A stretch of DNA of 64,000 nt from CBDCVD01 sp965224015 (lineage in GTDB: Bacteria > Pseudomonadota > Alphaproteobacteria > Rhizobiales > CBDCVD01): NCBI GenBank assembly GCA_965224015.1, contig OZ245032.1:3410001-3474000 (forward strand), in the 5' to 3' direction. Made by a program: the position numbers and the translations under genes. Positions 8,523 through 17,132 of this stretch are shown here, in pieces. Below the pieces are notes generated by a model. It saw only the letters and a list, made by a program, of their open reading frames with translations, was not told the DNA's origin and did no database searches. Position 1 is the first letter of the stretch. Each line of letters opens with the position of its first letter.

Positions 8523-9254
8523 TTAGGGCATCATGATATTCTGCTTATGCTGCGACATGGGTTGTCGCGCTTGCGCCGCTGATGCGGCACGTGCCAATAC
8601 CGCCTCCGTCGCGCCTGCATCACTGACCAATCCTGCATCAAGCATCACCATGTATTGGGCCAGGCGGCGCACTTCTTCAAGGGCGTGAGAAACATAGATT
8701 ATGGGCAGATCGGACTCAAGGTGCAACCGGTCAAGATACGGCAGGATGTCGGCCTTGCGCCTGGCATCAAGGGAGGAAAGGGGTTCGTCAAGAACAAGCG
8801 CCGCCGGTTTTGACAGAAGCGCGCGGCCAATCGCTACCCGTTGCCGCTCACCACCGGAAAGCCTTGCCGGACGGCGGGCCAGCAAGGGTTCGATCGCCAG
8901 CAGTTCACTGACCTGCGCGAGTGCGATACGTGCGGCCTGCTTGTCTCCGCGCCAACCGTAGAGCAGATTTTTTTTCACGGTCATATGCGGAAACAGGCGG
9001 CCATCCTGGAAGACATGGCCGATGCGCCGCGCATGAACCGGCACATCTACCCCCTTGTCGGCGTCGAACAATACCCGTCCCCCCAGAACAATGCGCCCTT
9101 GATCCGGGGTTACCAGGCCGCCGATCATTTTCACCAGCGATGTTTTTCCCGCGCCCGAGGGGCCAAATATAGCTGTCACATGGGCATCACTCTGCACAGT
9201 CACATGCAGGGAAAAATCGCCAAGCTTTTTGTGAATATCAATATAGAGCACCAT
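8523..9254 (-). CDS. modC: ModC-like molybdate ABC transporter ATPase, short form lacking TOBE domain
   Basis: 243-residue ABC ATPase: Walker A GPSGAGKTS (31-39), Q-loop VFQDGRLFPH (Gln83), signature LSGGERQRVAIGRALL (from 132), Walker B LVLDEPLSSLDARR (from 153), switch His in YVSHALEEV. The 'DGRLFPHMTV' and 'FDADKG...R.IGHVFQ' features are those of ModC, which powers molybdate import. Canonical ModC has about 350 residues with a C-terminal molybdate-binding TOBE domain; this one ends shortly after the ATPase fold, 13 nt from an R2 element. No modA or modB is near; R1 copies occupy the upstream side. It may be a truncated remnant or a stand-alone ATPase. Confidence 0.8.
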   Translation of the reverse strand: MVLYIDIHKKLGDFSLHVTVQSDAHVTAIFGPSGAGKTSLVKMIGGLVTPDQGRIVLGGRVLFDADKGVDVPVHARRIGHVFQDGRLFPHMTVKKNLLYGWRGDKQAARIALAQVSELLAIEPLLARRPARLSGGERQRVAIGRALLSKPAALVLDEPLSSLDARRKADILPYLDRLHLESDLPIIYVSHALEEVRRLAQYMVMLDAGLVSDAGATEAVLARAASAAQARQPMSQHKQNIMMP

Positions 9255-9275
9255 TTTAAAGCCGGTAGAAGGTTA

Positions 9276-9378
9276 ATACCAAGGGCCCTTGACAATGACT
9301 CATGGATTAGCGTCAAGCAAGTATGTTATCAAGGCAGTACACCAGTCGGCGTGTACATAAAGCCAATACCGCTGGTAT
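9276..9378 (+). repeat. R1 repeat, full copy (first of a close pair)
   Basis: 103 bp, ATACCAAGGGCC through CCGCTGGTAT. Followed after 24 bp by another full copy in the same orientation. Confidence 0.92.
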
Positions 9379-9402
9379 AAATTGAATGGTTTGTCGGGTA
9401 TA

Positions 9403-9505
9403 ATACCAAGGGTCCTTAACAATGACTCATGGCTTAGCGTCAAGCAAGTATGTTATCAAGGCAGTACACCAGTCGGCGTGTCTATAAAGCCAATACCGCT
9501 GGTAT
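9403..9505 (+). repeat. R1 repeat, full copy (second of a close pair)
   Basis: 103 bp, differing from its neighbour at only a few positions (for example GGGTCCTTAAC against GGGCCCTTGAC). The spacing of 24 bp between copies makes a recent tandem insertion or duplication likely. Confidence 0.92.
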
Positions 9506-9677
9506 AAGGATCCCTCAGATTGTCTAGATGTGAGCTTTCAATAGGTTGTTCTCAAGGTGGCAGGTCTGAAGTCAGGGTTATTGCGGCCATTGCCGCCAGC
9601 AAGGCCATATCAGACGAATGGCCATCTACACCCGATGAACTTACCAGGGACAACCTCCTGACACGCTCTGGAACCTG
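9506..9677. other. Gap between R1 pair and dctM with an R2 end remnant
   Basis: 172 bp with no gene I can support. Near 9655-9668 it contains CCTGACACGCTCT, the R2 right end, without the rest of the element. A short open frame across it shows no recognisable protein. Confidence 0.5.
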
Positions 9678-11276
9678 TTACTGCGTGATGATCTCCGGTC
9701 CCATCATATAAATGGGTAATGCCGTCGACAGCCAGGGCACATAGGTCACGATGATCAGGAAAACAAACAGGATTGCAAGAAATGGTAACGCCGCCTTGAC
9801 CACCCGCATCATAGACATATGAGCAACGCCGGAGGTGACAAAAAGGTTCAAGCCAACCGGTGGTGTTATCATCCCGATTTCCATGTTCACAACCATGATA
9901 ATGCCCAGGTGAATAGGATCAATACCAAGCTTGATGGCGATGGGAAATACCAGAGGCGCAACGATCACAATGAGCCCAGAGGGCTCCATAAACTGACCGC
10001 CAATCAACAGAATCACGTTGACGATAATCAAAAACATCACAGCGCCAAAACCCGCCGACAACATTGCTGACGCAATTTGTTGCGGAATTTGCTGCTCGGT
10101 CAGCACATGTTTGAGAATCAAAGCGTTGGCAATGATGAACATCAACATGATGGTCAGCTTGCCCGCCTCATAAAGCGCATTACGCGTATCGTGATGAACA
10201 AGGCTTTTCGGCAGTCGGTTGAGCGTCTGCCACAGGGCCCGGCCAAGGATGGGAAGGCCGCCGACAAGCGCCTGCGGTGCGTGGCTTTTCTCACGCACGA
10301 CCAGATAAATCAAAGCTCCAGCAACAGCAATCGGAATGCTCGCCGAAAGCGGCACAGAACCGGTTCCCCCAAGGGCAAAAAAGCCCACCATGCTAACCAA
10401 TGACCACAGGGTAATCCCGTAAATGACCGCAAAATAGCCGTTTCTAATCGATCGGCTGTCGGTATCCCTTATCAGGCCCACGGTCCGCAGAGGCCCCATA
10501 TCGCGATACACGAAATTGGCAACAAAAAACGCATAGACCGCGGCAACAGCCGCCGCTTCCGTCGGCGTAAAGGCGCCGCCGTAAATGCCCCCAAGAATGA
10601 TCAGGATCAGCAGCAATCCCCACATGGCGTCACGCGCGGAGGTGAAAATCTCTCCCCACCCGGCCCAGGGCTGCGCCGGCAGGTTGCGCTTGCGGGCAAT
10701 AATATAAATCCCCGCCATCAACATCAGGCCGGCAAGCAGGCCCGGAATGACGCCAGCCATAAACATGCGGCCAACAGAAACATCAACCGAGGCCGCGTAG
10801 ACCACCATCACAATCGAGGGCGGAATGAGAATACCCAGGGTGCCCGCATTGCAAATGACACCGGCAGCAAAATCCTTGGTATAGCCGACCTGTTTCATGG
10901 CCGCAATGACGATAGTGCCGATGGCAACAACCGTGGCCGGCGAGGAGCCGGACAAAGCTGCAAACAGCATACAGGCAAAAACCCCGGCAATGGCAAGTCC
11001 ACCCTGGAAATGCCCAACACAGGCAATGGCAAAGCGAATAATGCGCTTGGCCACGCCTCCTGTCGACATGAAAGACGAAGCCAAAATGAAAAACGGGATC
11101 GCCAATAATGTGTAATGACCCGCAAAGGCATTAAACAAAGTCTGGGCCACCGAGCCCAAGGAGCCATCGGAATAAATGACCAGAAACAGGATGCTCGACA
11201 ATCCAAGGGCAATCGCAATGGGCACGCCGATCATCAGCAACACGATGACCATAAGAAACAAAACGGCAACCATCAT
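9678..11276 (-). CDS. dctM: TRAP transporter large permease DctM, with internal insertion
   Basis: 532-residue inner-membrane protein of the DctM/TRAP large-subunit family (PF06808), which with DctQ and the periplasmic DctP imports organic acids using an ion gradient. Family features: GVPIAIALGLSS, FAALSGSSPATVVAIG, CNAGTLGILIPPSI, GGAFTPTEAAAVAAVYA, and near the end GMITPPVGLNLFV. Usual length is about 425-430; this protein carries roughly 100 extra residues (about 262-366), including two extra hydrophobic segments (YFAVIYGITLWSLV, IPIAVAGALIYLVV), splitting the second half. Its start overlaps the dctQ stop by 4 nt (ATGA), so it is translated with dctQ. Confidence 0.92.
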   Translation of the reverse strand: MMVAVLFLMVIVLLMIGVPIAIALGLSSILFLVIYSDGSLGSVAQTLFNAFAGHYTLLAIPFFILASSFMSTGGVAKRIIRFAIACVGHFQGGLAIAGVFACMLFAALSGSSPATVVAIGTIVIAAMKQVGYTKDFAAGVICNAGTLGILIPPSIVMVVYAASVDVSVGRMFMAGVIPGLLAGLMLMAGIYIIARKRNLPAQPWAGWGEIFTSARDAMWGLLLILIILGGIYGGAFTPTEAAAVAAVYAFFVANFVYRDMGPLRTVGLIRDTDSRSIRNGYFAVIYGITLWSLVSMVGFFALGGTGSVPLSASIPIAVAGALIYLVVREKSHAPQALVGGLPILGRALWQTLNRLPKSLVHHDTRNALYEAGKLTIMLMFIIANALILKHVLTEQQIPQQIASAMLSAGFGAVMFLIIVNVILLIGGQFMEPSGLIVIVAPLVFPIAIKLGIDPIHLGIIMVVNMEIGMITPPVGLNLFVTSGVAHMSMMRVVKAALPFLAILFVFLIIVTYVPWLSTALPIYMMGPEIITQ

Positions 11277-11962
11277 GATGATCGGCCCCCACGCCTGGCT
11301 TCCTGCTCAAGGCTTTCCTCAAGCATCTCCTCCACTTCATGGCTGGCGATCAACAGATCCCGCTCCCCTTGCAGGATTTGCCAACCCGCTTCAAGAAATC
11401 GAAGCCCCATCAACAGCACACCCAAAGGCAAGGCGAAATATGGAATAAACCGCGGCAATTTCTCATACCGCTCCCCCTCGTTCATTGTATCGGACAGGAA
11501 TTGAAAAATCTCGGGCATGGGAATGTCGTTCACCTCATACCAACTGTTCTTGCCGGCAAAAGGTGCCCAGTAGTTCCAAGCGCCAATCAACAGGAGGATG
11601 CTGAACAAAAGGCAAGATAGCAGAGCCAGCAACGTCAGAACCCGCCTGAGGCCAGGCGAAACCACATTGACCAGCGCATCAACTCCCAAATGTGCCGTTA
11701 TTTTAATGCAATGAGAGACTCCCAACAGCACGAGCCATGCAAACAAAAAAACCGTCAACTCCAAAGCCCATAAAATGTTGCTGTTGAAAACATATCGGGC
11801 GATCACATTGGCAAATGTGATAAGTGTCATCAACCCGAGGATGACGGCAATAAAAGTGGTTTCAAACGCGTGAAACCTGCCCCGCCTCTTTGCGTGCGCC
11901 GATGGCATCGCAGATGGCTCCTTATTTTGCACAATGTCCCTCCCTGGACCGAATTTCGCCAT
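11273..11962 (-). CDS. dctQ: TRAP transporter small permease DctQ
   Basis: 229-residue small membrane subunit: four hydrophobic segments, with the family pattern FETTFIAVILGLMTLITFANVIARYVF followed by ALELTVFLFAWLVLLG split over helices 1 and 2. An N-terminal hydrophilic tail of about 30 residues precedes helix 1, and a loop of about 45 residues (GKNSWYEVNDIPMPEIFQ) separates helices 3 and 4. It lies between dctP (59-bp gap) and dctM (4-nt overlap) on the same strand, completing a standard tripartite operon dctP-dctQ-dctM. The solute is not determined by the sequence of this subunit. Confidence 0.9.
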   Translation of the reverse strand: MAKFGPGRDIVQNKEPSAMPSAHAKRRGRFHAFETTFIAVILGLMTLITFANVIARYVFNSNILWALELTVFLFAWLVLLGVSHCIKITAHLGVDALVNVVSPGLRRVLTLLALLSCLLFSILLLIGAWNYWAPFAGKNSWYEVNDIPMPEIFQFLSDTMNEGERYEKLPRFIPYFALPLGVLLMGLRFLEAGWQILQGERDLLIASHEVEEMLEESLEQEARRGGRSS

Positions 11963-12021
11963 GGCCGCTATTTATCGGGTTTATGGCGGCGGCCACGGCG
12001 ATGATCGCTTTTGCGCCGCGA

Positions 12022-13026
12022 TCAGTTGCTTTGGCTTAGCGCCGCAGCCGCTTCGATCAAATCGGCACCGATGTCGGCTTCGAACTGGCTCCAAACCGGT
12101 TTCATGGCCTCAACCCAGGCGACACGTTGCTCGCTCGTGAGTTGACGGACCGTGGAACCCGCCTCAATCACGAGCTGCTTGTTCCTTTGATTGACAGCGG
12201 TGGATTCGGCGTTGCGGGTCTCGGTCACCTCGCGCAGGATAGTGGTGAGTTGATCGCGCACATCGCCCGGTAATTCATCCCACCATTGCGTTGATGTGAC
12301 CACAAGATAGTCCAGAATACCGTGATTCGACTCGGTAATGCCGTCTTGGACCTCAAAAAACTTCCTTCCGTAAATATTCGACCACGTGTTTTCCTGACCA
12401 TCGATGGTTCCGGTTTGCAAGCCTCCGTAAACCTCGGAAAAGGCCATTTTTTGCGGATTGGCGCCCAGCGCTTCGAACTGCGCAACCAGCACATCCGAGG
12501 CCTGAACGCGGAATTTCAACCCCTTGGCATCATCGGGGGTAATCAATGGCTTGTTGGCGGACAGCTGTTTCATGCCATTGTGCCAAAACTCCAACCCTAC
12601 CAAGCCACGGCGCTTCATGGAGCTCTTCAACTTCTGCCCATGTTCGGAGTTTTGAAACTTGTCAACCGCTGCCACATCAGCAAACAGGAACGGAAGGTCG
12701 AAAATGCGAAACTTCTTTGTAAATTTTTCAAATTTCGACAGGGATGGCGCCGCAAACTGTACATCCCCCGCAAGCATGGCTTCAAGGACCTGGTCATCGT
12801 TATAGAGCGTCGAGTTGGGAAACACCTCCATACAGGCCTTGCCGTTCATTTCCTCGTTAACGCGGGTTTGCAAAAGAGACGCGGCGATACCCTTTGGATG
12901 CTTGTCAGTGTTGGTCACGTGGGAGAACTTGATGACAATCTCTCCCGGTTCACACGCTGCAAAAGCCGGTGCCGTCATTGCCAGACCGACTAATGTCAAT
13001 GCCGTGAATAAAGTCAGACGTTTCAT
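12022..13026 (-). CDS. dctP: TRAP transporter periplasmic solute-binding protein DctP
   Basis: 334-residue secreted receptor (PF03480). Signal peptide at residues 1-23 (MKRLTLFTALTLVGLAMTAP, cleavage after AFA). The mature part has the family order: IKFSHVTN, MFPNSTL-like EVFPNSTLYND, DLPFLF, GLKFRVQASDVL (the Arg here pairs with the carboxylate of the ligand in known DctP structures), and GQENTWSNIYGRKF. A carboxylic acid ligand is therefore likely, but which one cannot be told. First gene of dctPQM. It is expected to have its own promoter in the 192-bp gap before tilS; none was clearly identified. Confidence 0.93.
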   Translation of the reverse strand: MKRLTLFTALTLVGLAMTAPAFAACEPGEIVIKFSHVTNTDKHPKGIAASLLQTRVNEEMNGKACMEVFPNSTLYNDDQVLEAMLAGDVQFAAPSLSKFEKFTKKFRIFDLPFLFADVAAVDKFQNSEHGQKLKSSMKRRGLVGLEFWHNGMKQLSANKPLITPDDAKGLKFRVQASDVLVAQFEALGANPQKMAFSEVYGGLQTGTIDGQENTWSNIYGRKFFEVQDGITESNHGILDYLVVTSTQWWDELPGDVRDQLTTILREVTETRNAESTAVNQRNKQLVIEAGSTVRQLTSEQRVAWVEAMKPVWSQFEADIGADLIEAAAALSQSN

Positions 13027-13218
13027 GGACTTTCCCTCAATATCCAGAATTCACACAAACCTGCATCATCATGGGCACCTGCCTCTGATGATGCGCTTTC
13101 ATTAGATGTTGTAGGCATCTTTTTACATACAAAACAGGAAATTAGCAACGTACAACCCTGCGGCAGATACGCTCATTGCGTTTCCGGCAATTCGGACAGG
13201 CTTGAGAGCAGGCCGGCC

Positions 13219-14556
13219 TTAAAGACCGTTCTCTGTAGCGAAGGTTGTGGAAATGGTTTGAACAACCTTGATTTGCGCCCCGACCTGATGAAAAACGGGG
13301 CCAAACGGGTAAACCGCAAGCAGCTTCTCCTCATGCCAGGCTGCCGGTAGCGTATCCAGCGCCTGAAAGGGCACTTGGGCGGGCAAGGCGTCGCGAACCT
13401 GCCGCCGTCCCGACACCCCCAGCGCCGCCAATGTGATCCCATCAGGAAGATCCGCTGCGGTGGTCACACGAAAGCGCCGGTCCCAATGCACAGCCCTGCC
13501 GGCACCAAGAGACAAGCGCTCCAACCCCACGCGTCCCGCCTCGCGCGCGATAATCATGTCCTGATCAACAAGGCTGATCACACATCCCGACAACGTTTGC
13601 TTGACCGGCCTGTTCTCCCGCCGCCCCGCCTTCAATTGAGCGAACAGCCTTTCAAGACGGGCAAGTCTTGGCGGTGTGGCGCGCCCTCCAATCCCTGGCA
13701 GTAGCGTTTCCAGGCTGGCGATAACCACGGCTTCATCAGCATGCAAAAACCGCTCTGCCGGGGTGCGCACGTACCCTCCCTGCTGAATCGGAGCGCTGGC
13801 TTGTTGATGACACCGGGCGGCATGTTTGATGGCTCCATCGACGTGCGCCAATCGCCCGGCGCTACGCGCGAGCGCCTGCGCGGCGGACAAATCTCCCAAT
13901 TGGGCCTTATCCAACTCGGCCAGAGCGTTTCGGGCCCGGACCCGTTCATAGCGTGGGTCCTGGTTCGACGCATCCTCAAGCCAGGCGATACCATCACGTT
14001 GCAACGTTGCCACAAGTCGCATCTTGGCCACAGACAGGAACGGCCTGTGTACGATTATGCCACTGATCTTGCGTTTTGGCGCCATCGCGGCCAGCCCGCT
14101 CACGCTGCTGCCGCGCATAAGGCGCATCAAAAACGTCTCCGCCTGGTCCTCACGATTATGCGCCGTCACCAGATCTTCAAGACCGTGGGCTTTCATATGG
14201 ACAAACATCAAGCGATAGCGCGCCTGTCGGGCCCGGTTCTGGATGCCGGTTTGCACTTTTGCCCCCGGCCAGGACAGCACATATGGCGCGAAACCACGCG
14301 CGCGTGCAGCCTCGACCACCAGCGCTGTTTCCTCTTTCGCTTGCGGACGCAGGCCATGATCGACGGTCAAAACATGAACCGGTGGGACCTTTTGCCTTTG
14401 GCGGCACCACAGATCGAAAGTGTGCAACAGCGCCATGCTGTCGCTTCCTCCCGAGACCGCCAGCGCCACGCCGCGACTGTTGTCTAGCGTTTGGAAAAGA
14501 GGGGTGAGTTCGTTATCCGAAAGGGGTTGGGTGTCTGTGTTACCGGCAGCGCGCAT
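13219..14556 (-). CDS. tilS: tRNA(Ile)-lysidine synthase TilS
   Basis: 445-residue PP-loop ATPase. The N-terminal motif AVSGGSDSMALLH (SGGSDS at 35-40) is the pyrophosphatase loop; VDHGLRPQAKEE and NREDQAETFLMRLMRG follow as in all TilS. It attaches lysine to C34 of the tRNA(Ile) CAU anticodon so that AUA is read as isoleucine; it is essential in most bacteria. Its start overlaps the 3' end of cpoB by 17 nt. In many alphaproteobacteria ftsH follows tilS; here the next gene downstream is the TRAP operon on the same strand, so the neighbourhood is broken. Confidence 0.93.
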   Translation of the reverse strand: MRAAGNTDTQPLSDNELTPLFQTLDNSRGVALAVSGGSDSMALLHTFDLWCRQRQKVPPVHVLTVDHGLRPQAKEETALVVEAARARGFAPYVLSWPGAKVQTGIQNRARQARYRLMFVHMKAHGLEDLVTAHNREDQAETFLMRLMRGSSVSGLAAMAPKRKISGIIVHRPFLSVAKMRLVATLQRDGIAWLEDASNQDPRYERVRARNALAELDKAQLGDLSAAQALARSAGRLAHVDGAIKHAARCHQQASAPIQQGGYVRTPAERFLHADEAVVIASLETLLPGIGGRATPPRLARLERLFAQLKAGRRENRPVKQTLSGCVISLVDQDMIIAREAGRVGLERLSLGAGRAVHWDRRFRVTTAADLPDGITLAALGVSGRRQVRDALPAQVPFQALDTLPAAWHEEKLLAVYPFGPVFHQVGAQIKVVQTISTTFATENGL

Positions 14557-15685
14557 AGGAGCGTTGGGTGGCGAGATGATTTTTCATAATCGGGGAGAGA
14601 TTGCGATAGCGCCCGCGCAACTCGCGATAGGCGGTACAGGCCCGATCGGTTCTGCCACTACGCGCCAAAGACATGCCAAGCTTTAACAACAGGTCCGGTC
14701 CCTTGTCCGACGCTCCGTGGCGCTCATAACCTTGCGCAAAAATACGCACAGCTTTGGCGAAGTCACCACGCGCATAGTGCGTCTCGCCGAGCCAGTAGTA
14801 AGCGTTGCCGGCCAGTTGATGGGTGGGAAAGGTGTCGATGAAATAAGTCATTTCCTCCTCAGCCTGGGACCACCTTCGGCGCGTTATCAGACCGTAAGCG
14901 CGGCTATAAGCCTGGCGCGGTGACAAGGTCGCCAATGCGGTGGTTGCGGGAAGGCCCGATTGTTCCTGATCAGGCGCCTGCCGGGGCGTGCTCGGGCTAC
15001 CACGTCGAACCAGCTCAGCAATATCGACAGGCTGAAGCGATGTCCGCGCACGCGCGTCATCCAAGGGCGCCTCTACGCGACCGGCGGGCAAAAGCTCAAT
15101 TGTGTTGGAGCTCTCAACGCCAACCGCCCGCGCGGTTTGCCGTTGTTGCGGCTCGATGGAAGCTTTGCGGTTGGGCTGATTTTCCTGAACTGGCGCCTGC
15201 GACTTTTTTTTTCGCGGGGCTGCGTCAAGGTGGTCCTCAAGTTCTTGAAAACGCATCTCATTGTCTTCAGACAGGCGACGGTTTTGCATGCGCATGGTTT
15301 CCAGTTGGTAATTCAGATCTTCCAACTGTCCTGTCAATCGACGCATTTGCGCCTCCAGGCGATCCATACGAACCGACAGTCCGGCCAATGATTGCGCGAC
15401 CACGATACGTTTATGTGCAGCCGCCCTGGCGTTCGGCTCAGGGCGTGATCCGGCCGACCTGATATCCGGCGCTGTCGTAGCTGAGCGGCCCGAAAAGCCC
15501 GAAAAGCTTTTCTGCACTCTATCAAGGCGATCGGCAAGGGCGTCGATGCTGTACGTTCCCTCTGTTGTTTTGGTTGCACCAAAGGCAGAATCGACCGTCA
15601 AACCACAGACCCCACCGACAAAGCCCAACAACGCGATGGCCGCAGCGCGGCAAATTAAATCAAGATTAAAGATCGACTTGCTCAT
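14540..15685 (-). CDS. cpoB: Tol-Pal associated periplasmic protein CpoB (YbgF)
   Basis: 381-residue exported protein. A hydrophobic N-terminal segment (AAAIALLGFVGGVCGLTV) is a signal peptide. Residues about 95-160 form a coiled coil (LAGLSVRMDRLEAQMRR through ENEMRFQELEDHLD), the trimerisation region of CpoB. A Gln/Pro-rich linker leads to C-terminal TPR repeats (from QAYSRAYGLITRRRWSQAEE to the end), with the conserved AYYWLGETHYARGDFAKAV. CpoB coordinates outer-membrane constriction with peptidoglycan synthesis. It is downstream of pal with a 161-bp gap and overlaps tilS, the usual alphaproteobacterial order. Slightly longer than typical because of the linker. Confidence 0.9.
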   Translation of the reverse strand: MSKSIFNLDLICRAAAIALLGFVGGVCGLTVDSAFGATKTTEGTYSIDALADRLDRVQKSFSGFSGRSATTAPDIRSAGSRPEPNARAAAHKRIVVAQSLAGLSVRMDRLEAQMRRLTGQLEDLNYQLETMRMQNRRLSEDNEMRFQELEDHLDAAPRKKKSQAPVQENQPNRKASIEPQQRQTARAVGVESSNTIELLPAGRVEAPLDDARARTSLQPVDIAELVRRGSPSTPRQAPDQEQSGLPATTALATLSPRQAYSRAYGLITRRRWSQAEEEMTYFIDTFPTHQLAGNAYYWLGETHYARGDFAKAVRIFAQGYERHGASDKGPDLLLKLGMSLARSGRTDRACTAYRELRGRYRNLSPIMKNHLATQRSYARCR

Positions 15686-15846
15686 GTTTTGCTCTCAGTG
15701 CTTTATGCGATGAACCCGTGCACGCCGGCCCGCTCTAAAGCGCGCCGGATGTTAAGTCCCCGCGCCGGTGCGGCTCAGGATTTGCTGCCACCCCTCTACT
15801 CAACTTTACGCCCTGATCTGCTGCCGCGGGCCTCAATAGGCAGCCA

Positions 15847-16377
15847 TCAGCTTCCCGCGCCGCGCAGGACCGTCACCGCGCGCCGGTTCTTTGACCAGCA
15901 GGAAATGTCATTGCAAAGGGCAACCGGTCGCTCCTTGCCGTAAGACAATGTGCGCAGGCGATCACTGCGCACGCCTTGCGCAGCAAGATAATTGCGCGTC
16001 GCCATTGCCCTGCGGGCACCAAGGGCAATATTATACTCCCGCGTTCCTCGTTCATCGGCATGACCCTCAATGGTCACCCTGTGATGGGGATAGCGGGTTA
16101 ACCATGCCGCCTGATTATCCAGCGTAACCCGCGCCTGTGCGGATAAAACCGCGCTATCGACTTCAAACCAGACCCGGTCGCCAACATTGGTGGCAAAGTC
16201 TTTGGCGCTGCCTGGTGCCGCGCGCTCTAGTGACGAACCCAGGGCATTGGGATCAAGGGCACCGCCGGCGTTGCCTGCCAACGGGTCTGTTGCGCGGGCG
16301 CAACCGGCAAGGGCCAAAACCACGGCGCCCAGCCCCAATATGTTTTGCCATCGCCGTCCATATCCAGTCGTTATCAT
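15847..16377 (-). CDS. pal: Peptidoglycan-associated lipoprotein Pal
   Basis: 176-residue OmpA-type lipoprotein. The chosen ATG at 16375-16377 (MITTGYGRRW) is preceded by GGAGGAG about 7 nt upstream; a start 30 nt further up is open but lacks this. Lipobox VLALAGC puts the lipidated Cys at residue 26. The C-terminal OmpA domain has VWFEVDSAVLS and VTIEGHADERGTREYNIALG, where Asp and Arg of the HADERG motif bind meso-diaminopimelate. Pal tethers the outer membrane to the wall as part of Tol-Pal. The usual upstream neighbours tolB/A/R/Q are absent here; the next gene upstream is rppH, 262 bp away. Confidence 0.95.
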   Translation of the reverse strand: MITTGYGRRWQNILGLGAVVLALAGCARATDPLAGNAGGALDPNALGSSLERAAPGSAKDFATNVGDRVWFEVDSAVLSAQARVTLDNQAAWLTRYPHHRVTIEGHADERGTREYNIALGARRAMATRNYLAAQGVRSDRLRTLSYGKERPVALCNDISCWSKNRRAVTVLRGAGS

Positions 16378-16639
16378 CAGCCAACTCCTCCAGACCAATA
16401 AAGCCAATTACTTAACCTTGCCCATGGCAACCATGAAAAACTCTCGAACCCGCGGGCTTGCCGCTGCGTCAATATTGCTATCACCTTGTTTTATTCCCAA
16501 TAACAGCAAAAGCGAATCAATGTGGCCAAATCAAGTGGGAGGCACCAAAAATTGCCGTTTCATAGGCCCACCTGAAAAGCATACAGGGGGCTATGTTCCC
16601 CCTTGATCCGGAACCAGGGTTAGGAAGACGTGATGCCCC

Positions 16640-17128
16640 TCAAGACGCAACAAGATGAGAAAACGCCGCGACAACCTGTTTATAGACATCGCTTTTAAAC
16701 GGGACGATCACTTGTGGCAAACGCGCCATCGCCTCCCAGCGCCACGCCTCGAATTCAGGCGCAAACACACCCCCACCCGGTGTGTGAATGTCGATCTCGT
16801 CAGGCTCTCCTGTAAAGCGAAATGCAAACCATTTCTGCTTCTGCCCGCGATACTTCCCGCCCCACAATTGTCCAACCAGATGCTCAGGCAAATCGTAAAC
16901 CAGCCAATCACGGGTCTGATCCAAAAGCTCAATAGAACGGATATTGGTCTCCTCATAGAGCTCCCGCTTGGCGGCGGCGAGGGGTTCCTCGCCGGCATCA
17001 ATGCCCCCCTGGGGCATTTGCCAGGCGGTTGTTTCTATAACGCCCACGCCCGATCGGCGGCGACCAACCCAAACCCTGTCCTTTGGGTCAAGGACCATCA
17101 CGCCAACGCAAGGCCGGTAGTCAAGCAC
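16640..17128 (-). CDS. rppH: RNA pyrophosphohydrolase RppH
   Basis: 162-residue Nudix hydrolase. The Nudix box GGIDAGEEPLAAAKRELYEE fits GX5EX7REUXEEXGU (about residues 41-63). Surrounding features (YRPCVGVMVLD, TAWQMPQGGID, YRGQKQKWFAFRF) are those of RppH/NudH, which removes pyrophosphate from 5'-triphosphate mRNA ends to start decay, and also acts on diadenosine polyphosphates. Its start lies 4 nt after the stop of the polysaccharide deacetylase gene, so the two are coupled; this pairing is common in alphaproteobacteria, often with ctpA before them. Confidence 0.94.
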   Translation of the reverse strand: MLDYRPCVGVMVLDPKDRVWVGRRRSGVGVIETTAWQMPQGGIDAGEEPLAAAKRELYEETNIRSIELLDQTRDWLVYDLPEHLVGQLWGGKYRGQKQKWFAFRFTGEPDEIDIHTPGGGVFAPEFEAWRWEAMARLPQVIVPFKSDVYKQVVAAFSHLVAS

Positions 17129-17132
17129 CTCT

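Noticed and set aside
9276..9505. Two similar repeats 24 bp apart suggested a CRISPR-like array
   Set aside because: The units are 103 bp and occur singly elsewhere in the window; these are two R1 insertions, not a repeat-spacer array, and no cas gene is present.
9520..9711. 63-codon frame between the R1 pair and dctM
   Set aside because: It runs into the end of dctM in antisense and shows no recognisable sequence; not enough to call a gene.
13741..14487. 248-codon open frame antisense to tilS
   Set aside because: tilS is certain from its SGGSDS loop; the antisense translation is low-complexity and cannot be supported.
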